Shown piece after piece: positions 8,029 through 16,770 of a DNA stretch of 64,000 nucleotides; the stretch's first letter is position 1; every line of letters begins with the position of its first letter. The position numbers were made by a program, and so were the translations under genes. The notes under the pieces were generated by a model. The model worked only from the letters and a program-made list of their open reading frames with translations, did no database searches and was not told where the DNA came from. Source of the stretch: Bermanella sp049115935 (GTDB lineage: Bacteria; Pseudomonadota; Gammaproteobacteria; Pseudomonadales; Oceanobacteraceae); assembly GCA_049115935.1 (NCBI GenBank), contig JAGDZK010000005.1, positions 81,006-145,005 on the forward strand, read 5' to 3'.

Positions 8029-8889
8029 CTATTCGATATTTTGCACCTGTTCACGCATCTGCTCGATAAGCACCTTAAGCTCAACAGCTATTTGAGTGGT
8101 GAGGTGAGAGATGGATTTTGAAGACAAGGTATTCGCCTCGCGGTTAAGCTCTTGCATCATGAAATCCAAACGACGCCCAACTGCGCCCTTTTGTTTTAAG
8201 ATTCGAGCCACTTCTTCAAAATGTGCTTCTAGACGATCAAGCTCTTCATCCACATCGGCTTTTTGTAAAACAATCACCATTTCCTGCTCAAAGCGGTCTG
8301 GGTCGACCTGCTGCTTTAAGTCTGCCAGCTTGTTTAGCAGTGCCTCACGTTGAGCCTGGAGAATCTGCGGCAATAGGGCTTTAACCTTGGCGACTTGCTC
8401 AGCAATGCCATCAATACGCTGGCTAATGAACTGAGATAATGCCGACCCTTCACGCTCGCGCATTTCAATTAATTGGCTAAGGGTTGCCTCAAAAGCCTTC
8501 ATAGCATCTTGCTCAATGGCCTGATTATCAAGCGCTGGCTGCATTAACACACCGGGCCACTTTAAAATCTCAAGGGCATCCAATGCGTTGCCTGGGCCAA
8601 TAATACTGTGCACATGATCGGCAGCGGCATTCAACTGGCTCACCAGTGTTTCATTCACATTCATGCCTTGCGAGAGAACCTGAGGGATGAATTTTAAACT
8701 GCATTCTACCTTGCCACGCTGAAGATTTTTACGCAGAACCTCACGCACCTGGACTTCGACTGCTCGCAATGTCTCGGGTAAACGAAAGTGCAGCTCAAGA
8801 TAACGCGAGTTAACCGAACGAATCTCCCAAGTAAAACTACCGATGTCGGTTTGCAAATCCGTACGCGCAAACGCGGTCATGCTGTGCAT
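8029..8889 (-). CDS. yicC: YicC family endoribonuclease
   Basis: A 286-residue YicC/DUF1732 protein. The family is known as stress-linked endoribonucleases, with reported roles in small RNA turnover in E. coli. The N-terminus MHSMTAFART, the central SVNSRYLELHFRLPE and the C-terminal LDFMMQELNREANTLSSKS are characteristic. It is divergent from rph, the standard arrangement, and upstream of gmk on the same strand with a 116-bp gap. Confidence 0.93.
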   Translation of the reverse strand: MHSMTAFARTDLQTDIGSFTWEIRSVNSRYLELHFRLPETLRAVEVQVREVLRKNLQRGKVECSLKFIPQVLSQGMNVNETLVSQLNAAADHVHSIIGPGNALDALEILKWPGVLMQPALDNQAIEQDAMKAFEATLSQLIEMREREGSALSQFISQRIDGIAEQVAKVKALLPQILQAQREALLNKLADLKQQVDPDRFEQEMVIVLQKADVDEELDRLEAHFEEVARILKQKGAVGRRLDFMMQELNREANTLSSKSISHLTTQIAVELKVLIEQMREQVQNIE

Positions 8890-9007
8890 GTTAAATTCCT
8901 ATTCGAATATGGTGATTAAATTTACCGGCAATTTTACCTGTCATTGCAGCGGCATCCTAATTTAGTTCTACTTTATCTATTTAAGCTCAAAGAAAACCAA
9001 ATGCGCC

Positions 9008-9035
9008 TTGGCCTTATGGCTAAGGCCAGTATAAT
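9008..9035 (+). promoter_or_regulatory. Putative sigma70 promoter of rph
   Basis: TTGGCC (9008-9013) and a perfect TATAAT (9030-9035) are separated by 16 bases, 30 bases upstream of the rph start. The position and match are good for a housekeeping promoter. This is inference from sequence only. Confidence 0.6.
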
Positions 9036-9065
9036 GCACTCACATTTTTTAGATTCGAGAACACC

Positions 9066-9782
9066 ATGAGACCAAGCGGACGCGCCCTAGATCAACTACG
9101 CGAAGTGAAAATCACCCGTAACTTCACCAAGCACGCTGAAGGTTCGGTTTTGGTTGAATTTGGTGATACCAAGGTCATTTGTACTGCCAGCGTAGAAACC
9201 CGAGTTCCTGGTTTTTTACGTGGCCAAGGCCAAGGCTGGGTAACCGCTGAATACGGTATGCTGCCACGTTCTACCGGTTCTCGCATGATGCGTGAAGCGG
9301 CTAAAGGCAAACAAGCCGGTCGTACCGTTGAGATCAGTCGTCTAATTGGCCGCTCTTTACGTGCCGCCATTGATCTTGAAGCCCTTGGCGAAAATAGCAT
9401 CACCATCGACTGTGATGTGATCCAAGCTGACGGCGGTACCCGTACTGCTTCTATTACTGGTGCCTGCGTGGCTCTTGTGGATGCCATCAACCACATGATA
9501 GAAAACGGCCAACTTAAAAAGAACCCAATGAAATATATGATTGGCGCCGTTTCTGTGGGTGTTTACAACGGTGAAGCCGTACTAGACTTAGATTACGCAG
9601 AAGACAGCAATGCTGAAACCGACCTTAACGTGATCATGGCTGACAACGGTGGTTTCATTGAGATTCAAGGGACAGCTGAAGGCGAGCCGTTCCAGCCAAG
9701 CGAACTAAACGCTATGCTTGATCTTGCTAAAAAAGGCATTGCCGAGTTAACCCAAATTCAGCAAGCTGCGTTAGCACAATAA
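9066..9782 (+). CDS. rph: Ribonuclease PH
   Basis: A 238-residue phosphorolytic 3'-5' exoribonuclease that trims tRNA 3' ends. The N-terminus MRPSGRALDQLR, the GWVTAEYGMLPRST segment and the DCDVIQADGGTRTAS active-site region are intact. Length is normal and there is no frameshift of the kind known in some E. coli K-12 strains. It is divergent from yicC and followed 23 bases later by yggT. Confidence 0.97.
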   Translation: MRPSGRALDQLREVKITRNFTKHAEGSVLVEFGDTKVICTASVETRVPGFLRGQGQGWVTAEYGMLPRSTGSRMMREAAKGKQAGRTVEISRLIGRSLRAAIDLEALGENSITIDCDVIQADGGTRTASITGACVALVDAINHMIENGQLKKNPMKYMIGAVSVGVYNGEAVLDLDYAEDSNAETDLNVIMADNGGFIEIQGTAEGEPFQPSELNAMLDLAKKGIAELTQIQQAALAQ

Positions 9783-9805
9783 TTTAAAATAAAAGGAGTC
9801 ATCAA

Positions 9806-10390
9806 ATGGAATCAGCGCCAGCACAAATTGGTTTATTACTGGTCAATGCTGCGGCAGGGTTTTTCTTATTTGTGGTGCTACTGCGCTTTTTATTACAAGC
9901 CGCACGTGCAGACTTTTATAACCCAATAAGTCAGTTTGTGGTGAAAGCCACCAACCCTTTGATTATTCCTTTACGCAAAGTCATCCCTGGTTTTGCAGGC
10001 TTTGACTGGGCCGCCATTGTGCTACTTGTACTGGTGCAATGTTTGGCTATTTCTCTGAGTTTAATAATTGCAGGTTACGGTTTACCCATTGCCAGCATTG
10101 GTATCTGGGCATTGCTTGGCACGTGCGGCCTGTTCCTTAAGTTATATTTTTGGGGCCTGCTAATCATGGTGATTTCTAGCTGGTTAGCGCCGCAAAGTTA
10201 CAATCCTGCCCTGTTATTACTGCGCCAAATAATGGAGCCGGTAATGGCACCTATTCGTAAAATATTACCGGATATGGGCGGCTTTGATATTAGCCCCATC
10301 GTATTATTTTTAAGCATTAACGTTTTTGAAATCTTATTGATTTCGTTTGCGCGTCAAGCGGGTGCCCCTGGTTTTATTATCGGTTTATAA
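9806..10390 (+). CDS. yggT: YggT family membrane protein
   Basis: A 194-residue inner membrane protein with two YGGT repeats (about 10-90 and 105-185), each with hydrophobic helices and a conserved NPxxxPLRKVIPGFAGFD-like segment; the second copy reads PVMAPIRKILPDMGGFD. The family's molecular role is uncertain, with links to osmotic stress, division or envelope functions. A good AAGGAG site precedes the ATG. It lies between rph and metX, an order also found in pseudomonads. Confidence 0.9.
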   Translation: MESAPAQIGLLLVNAAAGFFLFVVLLRFLLQAARADFYNPISQFVVKATNPLIIPLRKVIPGFAGFDWAAIVLLVLVQCLAISLSLIIAGYGLPIASIGIWALLGTCGLFLKLYFWGLLIMVISSWLAPQSYNPALLLLRQIMEPVMAPIRKILPDMGGFDISPIVLFLSINVFEILLISFARQAGAPGFIIGL

Positions 10391-10414
10391 ATCAGTTTAT
10401 AGCGGATTTATTGC

Positions 10415-10435
10415 GCGCAGTGGCGTACACTGCGC
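10415..10435 (+). other. Hairpin upstream of metX
   Basis: A perfect 8-bp stem, GCGCAGTG and its complement, with a 5-base loop lies 39 bases upstream of the metX start. There is no T-tract, so it is not a standard terminator. It may be a leader structure or a protein-binding palindrome; no known methionine riboswitch is recognisable. Confidence 0.4.
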
Positions 10436-10474
10436 CTTCAGAATTTCTCTCTACTTCATGTCAGGACCAATTGA

Positions 10475-11623
10475 ATGCCGCAAGAAATACCTGCCAATTC
10501 AGTTGGCGTAGTCACGCCTCAGATTGCCATTTTTGATCAACCCCTAGAACTGCGCAGCGGTAAAATACTTGAACGCTACGAGCTCATGTATGAAACCTAT
10601 GGCCAATTAAACGCAGATAAAACCAATGCGATTTTAATTTGCCACGCATTAAGTGGCCACCACCATGCTGCCGGCTACCACAGCAAAGACGATAAAAAGC
10701 CTGGCTGGTGGGACAGCTGCATTGGCCCGGGTAAAGCCATTGATACCAATAAATTTTTTGTCATCGCCCTAAATAACCTTGGCGGTTGTCACGGCAGCAC
10801 AGGGCCAACCTCTATTAACCCTGACACCAATGAGCCTTATGGCAGTGATTTCCCAATGGTGCGTGTGCGTGACTGGGTAGAAAGCCAAGCCCGTTTAGCG
10901 GACCGTTTAGGCATTGAAAAATTTGCTGCGGTTGTGGGCGGCAGCTTAGGAGGCATGCAGGCTCTGCGTTGGTCAATTCAATACCCTGAACGTTTGCATA
11001 ACAGCGTGGTGATTGCATCGGCACCTAAATTATCCGCACAAAATATTGCGTTTAACGAAGTAGCCCGCAACGCTATTATGAGTGACCCTGAATTTCATGA
11101 CGGTCATTACCTTAAACACAACACCATTCCTAAAAATGGCTTGATGCAGGCGCGCATGCTTGCACACTTAACCTATTTAAGTGACGACGCCATGGGTGAA
11201 AAATTCGGCCGTGACATGAAGGCCGATGAAGTGCGTTATGATTATTCTCCCGAATTTGAAGTAGAAAGTTATTTGCATTACCAAGGCAAAAAATTCTCTA
11301 CTACGTTTGATGCCAATACTTATTTATTAATGACAAAAGCGTTGGATTATTTTGACCCATCGCAATACTACGAAAATGATCTGGCTAAGTGTTTAAGCCA
11401 TGCTCAGTGTAAATTTTTAGTGGTGAGTTTCACCACTGACTGGCGTTTTAGCCCTGAACGCAGCGAAGAAATTGTGGATGCATTAATCGAAGCCGATAAA
11501 GAAGTGACCTATGCTCGCATAGAATCCGAGAAAGGCCATGATGCCTTTTTGATTCCCATCCCAAGATACGTGGCGTTATTTACGGCCTACATGGAGCGCA
11601 TTGCTAAGGAGCTGGCGCTATGA
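10475..11623 (+). CDS. metX: Homoserine O-acyltransferase (MetX family)
   Basis: A 382-residue alpha/beta-hydrolase-fold acyltransferase that activates homoserine for methionine synthesis. The nucleophile elbow GGSLGGMQ places the catalytic serine at about residue 156. LICHALSGHHHAAG forms the oxyanion region, and the terminal EKGHDAFL supplies the catalytic histidine. Many proteobacterial MetX proteins paired with MetW use succinyl-CoA rather than acetyl-CoA, so the acyl donor cannot be decided here. The stop overlaps the metW start by 4 bp, indicating translational coupling. Confidence 0.95.
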   Translation: MPQEIPANSVGVVTPQIAIFDQPLELRSGKILERYELMYETYGQLNADKTNAILICHALSGHHHAAGYHSKDDKKPGWWDSCIGPGKAIDTNKFFVIALNNLGGCHGSTGPTSINPDTNEPYGSDFPMVRVRDWVESQARLADRLGIEKFAAVVGGSLGGMQALRWSIQYPERLHNSVVIASAPKLSAQNIAFNEVARNAIMSDPEFHDGHYLKHNTIPKNGLMQARMLAHLTYLSDDAMGEKFGRDMKADEVRYDYSPEFEVESYLHYQGKKFSTTFDANTYLLMTKALDYFDPSQYYENDLAKCLSHAQCKFLVVSFTTDWRFSPERSEEIVDALIEADKEVTYARIESEKGHDAFLIPIPRYVALFTAYMERIAKELAL

Positions 11624-12234
11624 ATCAACAAACACCCATTGAATTGCGCAGCGATTTAAACATTATCCAAAACTGGATTGAGCCAAACAGCCAGGTACTC
11701 GATCTTGGTTGTGGTCACGGTGATTTACTTGCCCATTTAAAAACTGAAAAAAAATGCCAAGGTTATGGTTTAGAAATTAACCCTGATTGCATCGTAAGCT
11801 GTGTCACAAAAGGCTTAAGTGTGATCGAGCACGATTTAAACCACGGTTTAAAACACTTTAAAGACGGCGCAGTCGACACAGTGGTCATGACCCAAGCATT
11901 GCAAGCGGTGCGTCGCCCAGATGTACTGCTGGATGACATGTTGCGTGTGGGTAAAGAAGCCATTATCACCTTTCCAAACTTTGGTTACTGGCGTACACGT
12001 TTTTATCTCATGACAAAAGGCGCAATGCCCATGTCAAAAACGTTACCTTACAACTGGTATGACACCCCTAATATTCACATGTGTACCTTTCATGATTTTG
12101 AAAACCTATGCCGTGAAAAGAATCTAACCATTCTTGATCGTACCGTTGTGGACAGTCGCCACAAAGAATCGCTATCCACCCGTTTATGGCCTAACCTATT
12201 AGGTGAAGTCGCCATGTACCGTGTAACCCGTTAG
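11620..12234 (+). CDS. metW: Methionine biosynthesis protein MetW
   Basis: A 204-residue class I SAM-dependent methyltransferase-fold protein. Motif I reads VLDLGCGHGDLL near residues 27-38. MetW is the usual partner of MetX and is required with it for homoserine acylation in several proteobacteria; its own reaction is not firmly established. It overlaps metX by 4 bp and is followed 8 bases later by the DUF4426 gene. Confidence 0.93.
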   Translation: MNQQTPIELRSDLNIIQNWIEPNSQVLDLGCGHGDLLAHLKTEKKCQGYGLEINPDCIVSCVTKGLSVIEHDLNHGLKHFKDGAVDTVVMTQALQAVRRPDVLLDDMLRVGKEAIITFPNFGYWRTRFYLMTKGAMPMSKTLPYNWYDTPNIHMCTFHDFENLCREKNLTILDRTVVDSRHKESLSTRLWPNLLGEVAMYRVTR

Positions 12235-12242
12235 GAGTCTTT

Positions 12243-12677
12243 ATGCGCTTAATGATCGCAAGCTGTTTACTACTACTTTCAAGCTTAAGCTTCGCTGAGC
12301 AAAAACAAGTGTTCGGTGATTACGAAGTGCATTACATTGGCCTAACCAGCAGTGAGCTGGATAAAGATGTGGCCAAGCTTTATGGTATTACACGAAGTCG
12401 TAATATTGGTTTTTTAAATATCAGTGTACTTAAAAAAGGTGAAAGCCCAATACCAGTTGCTTGGAACGCAAAAATTGAAGGCACCATGTCTAACCTAATT
12501 GGGCAAACACAAGAGTTGAGCTTTACTCGCGTACAAGAAACCAGTGCGCTGTATTTTTACAGCACCTTTGATTTTTATGACCAAGATATGTATCGCTTTC
12601 ATTTAAAAGTCACACCAGACGGCATGAGCCGAGCTTATGATGTGAAATTCTCGCAACGCTTTTATCGGGGAGAGTAA
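12243..12677 (+). CDS. DUF4426 periplasmic protein
   Basis: A 144-residue secreted protein with a signal peptide (about 1-18, ending SLSFAEQ) and a single beta-rich DUF4426 domain, recognised from the GDYEVHYIGLTSSEL start and the conserved position between metW and rdgB in this lineage. Function is unknown. It is probably cotranscribed with metXW, as the 8-base gap holds a TTAGGAG ribosome binding site. Confidence 0.8.
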   Translation: MRLMIASCLLLLSSLSFAEQKQVFGDYEVHYIGLTSSELDKDVAKLYGITRSRNIGFLNISVLKKGESPIPVAWNAKIEGTMSNLIGQTQELSFTRVQETSALYFYSTFDFYDQDMYRFHLKVTPDGMSRAYDVKFSQRFYRGE

Positions 12678-12735
12678 TCTCCCTCCTGCTTTACTCACCA
12701 TCCATTTTTTACACTTAATACTCCAGTGATCAACC

Positions 12736-13347
12736 ATGTCTAAACAACAAATCGTTCTTGCCAGTGGCAACAAAGGCAAATTAGCCGAATTACAAAATGC
12801 GCTTGATACGTTTGATGTTGAGCTAATTGCCCAAAGTGAATTTGATGTGACGGATGCAGATGAAACCGGTTTAAGTTTCATCGAAAACGCCATTTTAAAA
12901 GCACGTCACGCAAGCCTCGCTACGGGGTTGCCTGCTCTTGCTGATGACAGCGGTTTAGAAGTGGATGCCCTTGACGGTGCCCCTGGTATTTACAGTGCAC
13001 GTTACAGCATTATGGATGGCGAAGCCGGCCCTGCCAGCGACGAAAAGAACAATCAAAAACTATTAACCGCATTAAAAGATGTGCAGCCAGAAAATCGTAC
13101 TGCTCGCTTTCATTGTGTATTGGCGTTTGTTCGCCATGCTAAAGACCCCAACCCATTAATTTGCCAAGGTGCTTGGGAAGGTGAAATCAAAACCGCTCTC
13201 GATGGCGAAGGGGGTTTTGGTTATGACCCATTATTTTTTATTAAAGAACTTAACTGCACCTCAGCACAGCTAAGCAAAGAAGAAAAAAATAAAATCAGCC
13301 ATCGCGGTCAAGCCATTGCACAATTAAAACAGATCTTTCGTTTATAA
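12736..13347 (+). CDS. rdgB: XTP/dITP pyrophosphatase (RdgB/HAM1)
   Basis: A 203-residue house-cleaning pyrophosphatase that removes non-canonical purine nucleotides (dITP, XTP) from the pool. The opening VLASGNKGKLAEL, the ALADDSGLEVDALDGAPGIYSARY signature (split: ALADDSGLEVDAL then GAPGIYSARY) and GGFGYDPLFF are all present. The stop codon overlaps the hemW ATG by 1 base (TAATG), so the two are coupled. Confidence 0.96.
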   Translation: MSKQQIVLASGNKGKLAELQNALDTFDVELIAQSEFDVTDADETGLSFIENAILKARHASLATGLPALADDSGLEVDALDGAPGIYSARYSIMDGEAGPASDEKNNQKLLTALKDVQPENRTARFHCVLAFVRHAKDPNPLICQGAWEGEIKTALDGEGGFGYDPLFFIKELNCTSAQLSKEEKNKISHRGQAIAQLKQIFRL

Positions 13348-14537
13348 TGACGCCAGTTAATCACAGTGAAACGTTAATGGTTTTACCACCACTCTCACTC
13401 TACATACATGTACCTTGGTGTGTGCGTAAATGCCCGTACTGTGATTTTAATAGCCACAAGGCAGAAACAACTTTGCCTGAAAAAGAATACGTCTGTGCGT
13501 TACTTGATGATTTAGATATTGACCTTGCGTGGTTACAACAACAAGGCATTGAGTCTCGCCCCATTCAAAGTATTTTTATTGGCGGTGGCACGCCATCACT
13601 TTTAAGTGTAGCGGCATATGAAGAATTGTTTTCTGGTTTAAAAAAGCGTTTACAATTTGTAGATGATATTGAAATCACAATGGAAGCGAACCCTGGCACT
13701 TTTGAAGCTGAAAAATTTAAGGGTTATAGAGAGCTAGGCATTAACCGCTTATCCATTGGCATTCAAAGTTTTCAAGATCACCAGCTTAAACATTTAGGGC
13801 GCATTCACTCAGGCCAAGAAGCCATTAACGCAGTAAACATGGCAAAATCTGCTGGCTTTGATAACTTCAACTTAGACTTCATGCACGGCCTGCCGGATCA
13901 AACTCTAGAAGATGCGTTAGCCGACTTACAACAAGGCATCGACCTTAACCCAACTCACTTGAGCTGGTATCAATTAACCATTGAACCAAACACCGAATTT
14001 TTTAAACGCCCACCAGTTTTACCGCAAGATGAAACCCTATGGGCCATACAAGAAGCCGGTCAAAAATTATTAGCCGAGAACGGTTATAAGCAATATGAAA
14101 TTTCTGCTTATGCCCAAGCAGGCAAGCAAGCTAAACACAATTTGAATTATTGGCAGTTTGGGGATTACTTAGGCATAGGGGCCGGTGCTCATGGTAAGTT
14201 AACTGTACCTCACGCTGATATCAACCAAAGCAAAATTTACCGCACCGCTAAAACCCGTTTGCCAAAAGATTATTTGAACTTAGCAAAACGGTTTTTAGTT
14301 AACCAAGATAATATTGAAGTGGCAGATCGTGATTTGGAATTCTTAATGAATGGCTTGCGCTTATATCATGGCGTAGATAAATCATTATTTAGCAAGCGCA
14401 CAGGTTTGGCTTATGCGCAGATTGAAAATAAAGTAGAAGAATTAGTCAAACAAGGTTTGCTTGAGTCCGGTGAAAAATTAAAAACCACGACTCAAGGGCA
14501 GTTGTTTTTGAATGAGCTTCTAGAGAAGTTTTTATAA
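13347..14537 (+). CDS. hemW: Radical SAM haem chaperone HemW
   Basis: A 396-residue radical SAM protein of the HemN/HemW type. HemW binds haem and is thought to deliver it to respiratory proteins; it lacks coproporphyrinogen dehydrogenase activity. The 4Fe-4S cluster cysteines are Cys25, Cys29 and Cys32 in PWCVRKCPYCDF, followed by FIGGGTPSLL. A second in-frame ATG at 13377 would start the protein at MVLPPLSLYIHVPWC, closer to the E. coli N-terminus, so the first ten residues are uncertain. It forms an operon with rdgB. Confidence 0.93.
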   Translation: MTPVNHSETLMVLPPLSLYIHVPWCVRKCPYCDFNSHKAETTLPEKEYVCALLDDLDIDLAWLQQQGIESRPIQSIFIGGGTPSLLSVAAYEELFSGLKKRLQFVDDIEITMEANPGTFEAEKFKGYRELGINRLSIGIQSFQDHQLKHLGRIHSGQEAINAVNMAKSAGFDNFNLDFMHGLPDQTLEDALADLQQGIDLNPTHLSWYQLTIEPNTEFFKRPPVLPQDETLWAIQEAGQKLLAENGYKQYEISAYAQAGKQAKHNLNYWQFGDYLGIGAGAHGKLTVPHADINQSKIYRTAKTRLPKDYLNLAKRFLVNQDNIEVADRDLEFLMNGLRLYHGVDKSLFSKRTGLAYAQIENKVEELVKQGLLESGEKLKTTTQGQLFLNELLEKFL

Positions 14538-14545
14538 GCACTGAT

Positions 14546-14620
14546 CGGGCGCAGGGCACCCTCCTACAATTGTAATATTCAGCTTATGTTAATCAGCTGT
14601 ACGAGGGTGCCCTGCGCCCG
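14546..14620. repeat. REP-like inverted pair with 18-bp perfect arms
   Basis: CGGGCGCAGGGCACCCTC at 14546-14563 is matched perfectly by its complement at 14603-14620, with a 39-base spacer. Each arm reads outward as GTAGGAGGGTGCCC... or GTACGAGGGTGCCC..., the pattern of REP elements. It lies after hemW and has no following T-tract. Similar arms occur at 4172-4199 and 43243-43326. Confidence 0.7.
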
Positions 14621-14670
14621 AAAATTTCTTATACCTAATGAACAGCGCACATTTTGGAAAGGGATTTATT

Positions 14671-15150
14671 ATGGCTGCAATTAAAATGTTTTTTATATTC
14701 CTACTATTTACGAATAGTGTATTTGCTAGCAATTTAACTACATACAATAAGATGTTGCTCGCATACGAAAATAAAATAAAAACGTGTAAAGAAGCTAAAA
14801 AAACAAATTTCTCTGACCAACCAAACTTAGATATAGATCATAGTGACATGCGAACGGGCTTAACTTACTTCATTATAAAAAATGACGAAAAATGCTCAGA
14901 GAAAGAGAAATCAACACTCATAACAAGCATCAATACGATACAAGATGATACTACCATTGCTGAAATAATTAGATTCAATGCTAAAAATATACTCGAGCTA
15001 TTTAAAGACAGCGATAGAATGTTAACTGAAGCGAAAAAAGCTTTTATGGCATTAGAGAATGGCGCTAAAGAAAAGCTTAAAAAAAAAGAGGCTTATAAGC
15101 GCCCTTTTGACCCAACTATGGCCTTAGAGCACTATCTAAATGAAAAATAA
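14671..15150 (+). CDS. Secreted hypothetical protein
   Basis: I do not recognise this protein. It is about 159 residues, with a signal peptide (hydrophobic MFFIFLLFTNSVFA, cleavage probably after FA) and a lysine-rich, mostly helical mature part ending in KEKLKKKEAYKRP. I chose the ATG at 14671 because GGAAAGGGA lies just upstream and it starts the signal peptide cleanly; an ATG 33 bases earlier is in frame. Its base composition is more AT-rich than its neighbours, suggesting accessory DNA. Confidence 0.65.
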   Translation: MAAIKMFFIFLLFTNSVFASNLTTYNKMLLAYENKIKTCKEAKKTNFSDQPNLDIDHSDMRTGLTYFIIKNDEKCSEKEKSTLITSINTIQDDTTIAEIIRFNAKNILELFKDSDRMLTEAKKAFMALENGAKEKLKKKEAYKRPFDPTMALEHYLNEK

Positions 15151-15171
15151 ATAGAAGAAAATAAAGACAAG

Positions 15172-15195
15172 GAGACGCGTCTTACGTCTCCCATC
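15172..15195. repeat. GAGACGTAAGACGC-type repeat
   Basis: On the minus strand this reads GATGGGAGACGTAAGACGCG and continues into GTCTC. The core GAGACGTAAGACGC is identical to a stretch near 4213-4233 and resembles the CGTTAGA array at 30702. It lies between convergent genes. Confidence 0.45.
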
Positions 15196-15206
15196 TTACA
15201 CCTGTA

Positions 15207-15503
15207 TTACTCAGCGCCCGCTGCTTTTAATGCTTCTGCATAAGGTTTACCCGGTTCATGAGAAGCAATTACCGCTAACGCACTTTCACCTTCAAGGTTT
15301 TTTGCATTCACGTTGTGACCTTCTTCTTTAAAGAACTCAACAAACTGTGCAAAAATTTCTGGCGTCATGTGCTGGTACGCTTTTAGAATATTGATGTAAT
15401 CAACATCTGTACCGTCATAGCTTTTGCTTTCTAAAAAAAAGCGCATACTCTCTTCGGTAAAATCACCACCAAATACTTTTTGTTTATCTTTCTTTAATGA
15501 CAT
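15207..15503 (-). CDS. PA4642-like small conserved protein
   Basis: A 98-residue soluble protein beginning MSLKKDKQKVFG. It resembles the PA4642 family of pseudomonads, with a central DVDYINILKAYQHM stretch and an alanine-rich tail. It has no signal peptide. Its second half, NVNAKNLEGESALAVI, looks like part of an ankyrin-type repeat, though only one is visible. Function is unknown. It is convergent with the secreted protein upstream and follows trmB on the same strand. Confidence 0.7.
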   Translation of the reverse strand: MSLKKDKQKVFGGDFTEESMRFFLESKSYDGTDVDYINILKAYQHMTPEIFAQFVEFFKEEGHNVNAKNLEGESALAVIASHEPGKPYAEALKAAGAE

Positions 15504-15537
15504 GTTTTCTTCCTACTTAAATTCAATAATTAGATAG

Positions 15538-16287
15538 TTATACGGTACGGGCGTAAATTAAATCCCATACACCGTGGCCCAGCTTTTCACCACGATTTTC
15601 AAATTTGGTCAGCGGTCTAAAATCAGGACGCGGATGGTAATTGCCTTTGCCCGCTGTATTTTCATAACCTTCTGCTACTTCCATCACTTCAAGCATGTGC
15701 TCAGCGTATGGCTCCCAATCGGTGGCCATATGAAAGGTGCCACCGACCTTTAACTTTTTACGAATATCTTGAGCAAATTTTGACTGTACGATACGGCGTT
15801 TGTTATGACGTTTTTTATGCCAAGGATCTGGAAAATACAGCTGCATAGTTTGCAAAGAGGCATCAGGGATACATTGCTCTAACACTTCTATAGCATCACA
15901 TTCAAAAACCCGTAAGTTTTCAACATCAAAGTCTTCTGCATCACGCAGCAGTTTTGCCACACCAGGTGTGTGTACTTCAATGCCAATGTAATTTAATTCT
16001 GGGTTGGCCTGACACATTTCAACCAAGCTTTTGCCCATGCCAAAGCCAATCTCAAGCACCACTGGGTTATCGTTACCAAATACCGCGGCGTAATCCAGCA
16101 TGCCCATGTCTAGGCTTAAGCCTTTTTCTGACATGTGCTGGGCATAGGTTTCGCGCTGTAATTCGGTCATGCGACCAGCACGTACAACAAAGCTTTTAAT
16201 GCGCTTAACAAACGCCACATCTTTTGGGGCGCCGTGTTCGTCTTTTTCCGCAGCCTCTACAGGTGCAGGATTGTGTTTATCTGTCAT
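15538..16287 (-). CDS. trmB: tRNA (guanine-N7-)-methyltransferase
   Basis: A 249-residue SAM-dependent enzyme making m7G46 in tRNA variable loops. The SAM-binding motif reads VLEIGFGMGKSL, and the family signature LYFPDPWHKKRHNKRR is complete. The first 40 residues are a charged, less conserved extension. It lies downstream of the DUF423 gene on the same strand with a 7-base gap, so the two are probably cotranscribed. Confidence 0.95.
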   Translation of the reverse strand: MTDKHNPAPVEAAEKDEHGAPKDVAFVKRIKSFVVRAGRMTELQRETYAQHMSEKGLSLDMGMLDYAAVFGNDNPVVLEIGFGMGKSLVEMCQANPELNYIGIEVHTPGVAKLLRDAEDFDVENLRVFECDAIEVLEQCIPDASLQTMQLYFPDPWHKKRHNKRRIVQSKFAQDIRKKLKVGGTFHMATDWEPYAEHMLEVMEVAEGYENTAGKGNYHPRPDFRPLTKFENRGEKLGHGVWDLIYARTV

Positions 16288-16294
16288 AGCTCTC

Positions 16295-16690
16295 TCATTC
16301 GGGCTGTTTGAATGCTGCTATCAGCAAACACAGCCAGCCAACTAATAGGGCAACGCCACCAATAGGGGTGATCATGCCCAAGGCCTTAATCTGGGTGGCC
16401 GCCATTATATATAAACTGCCACTAAACAGTAGGATACCGAGCAGAAAACTCAACGCGGCCCATTTTAACGCCTGCCACTGAGGCCATTGTTTTAATGCAA
16501 ACGCTATTATTAGCAGCACACCACCATGAAGCATCTGATATTTAACCCCAGTGTCCACCCACATAAGTGCATAACTGGGCAGTAAACCCTTAAGAGCATG
16601 GGCCGCAAAGGCGCCAATGCCCACACTGCAAAAGCCTATTAAGGCAGAAAGAATCAGGAGGTTTTTTGAGTTTAATAATGCATTGATCAT
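16295..16690 (-). CDS. DUF423 (YgdD) family membrane protein
   Basis: A 131-residue integral membrane protein with about four hydrophobic helices. The conserved GIGAFAAHALKGLL segment near residues 24-38 and the MITPIGGVALLVGW region near the C-terminus identify the DUF423/YgdD family. Function is unknown. It is 7 bases upstream of trmB and follows the rpoH terminator. Confidence 0.88.
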   Translation of the reverse strand: MINALLNSKNLLILSALIGFCSVGIGAFAAHALKGLLPSYALMWVDTGVKYQMLHGGVLLIIAFALKQWPQWQALKWAALSFLLGILLFSGSLYIMAATQIKALGMITPIGGVALLVGWLCLLIAAFKQPE

Positions 16691-16729
16691 AGACGTTACT
16701 GACCGTTGGTTTGATAGGCTTAAAAACGA

Positions 16730-16755
16730 AAAAGGCCCGACTAAGCGGGCCTTTT
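16730..16755 (-). terminator. rpoH terminator
   Basis: A 10-bp GC-rich stem, AAAAGGCCCG and its complement, with a 6-base loop lies 16 bases after the rpoH stop. Read leftward it ends in a short T-run. It separates rpoH from the DUF423-trmB pair. Confidence 0.85.
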
Positions 16756-16770
16756 AATGAGGGTGGTTAA

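Noticed and set aside
9092..9496. A 134-codon ORF antisense to rph
   Set aside because: It is a shadow frame of a well-conserved enzyme gene, without its own start signals.
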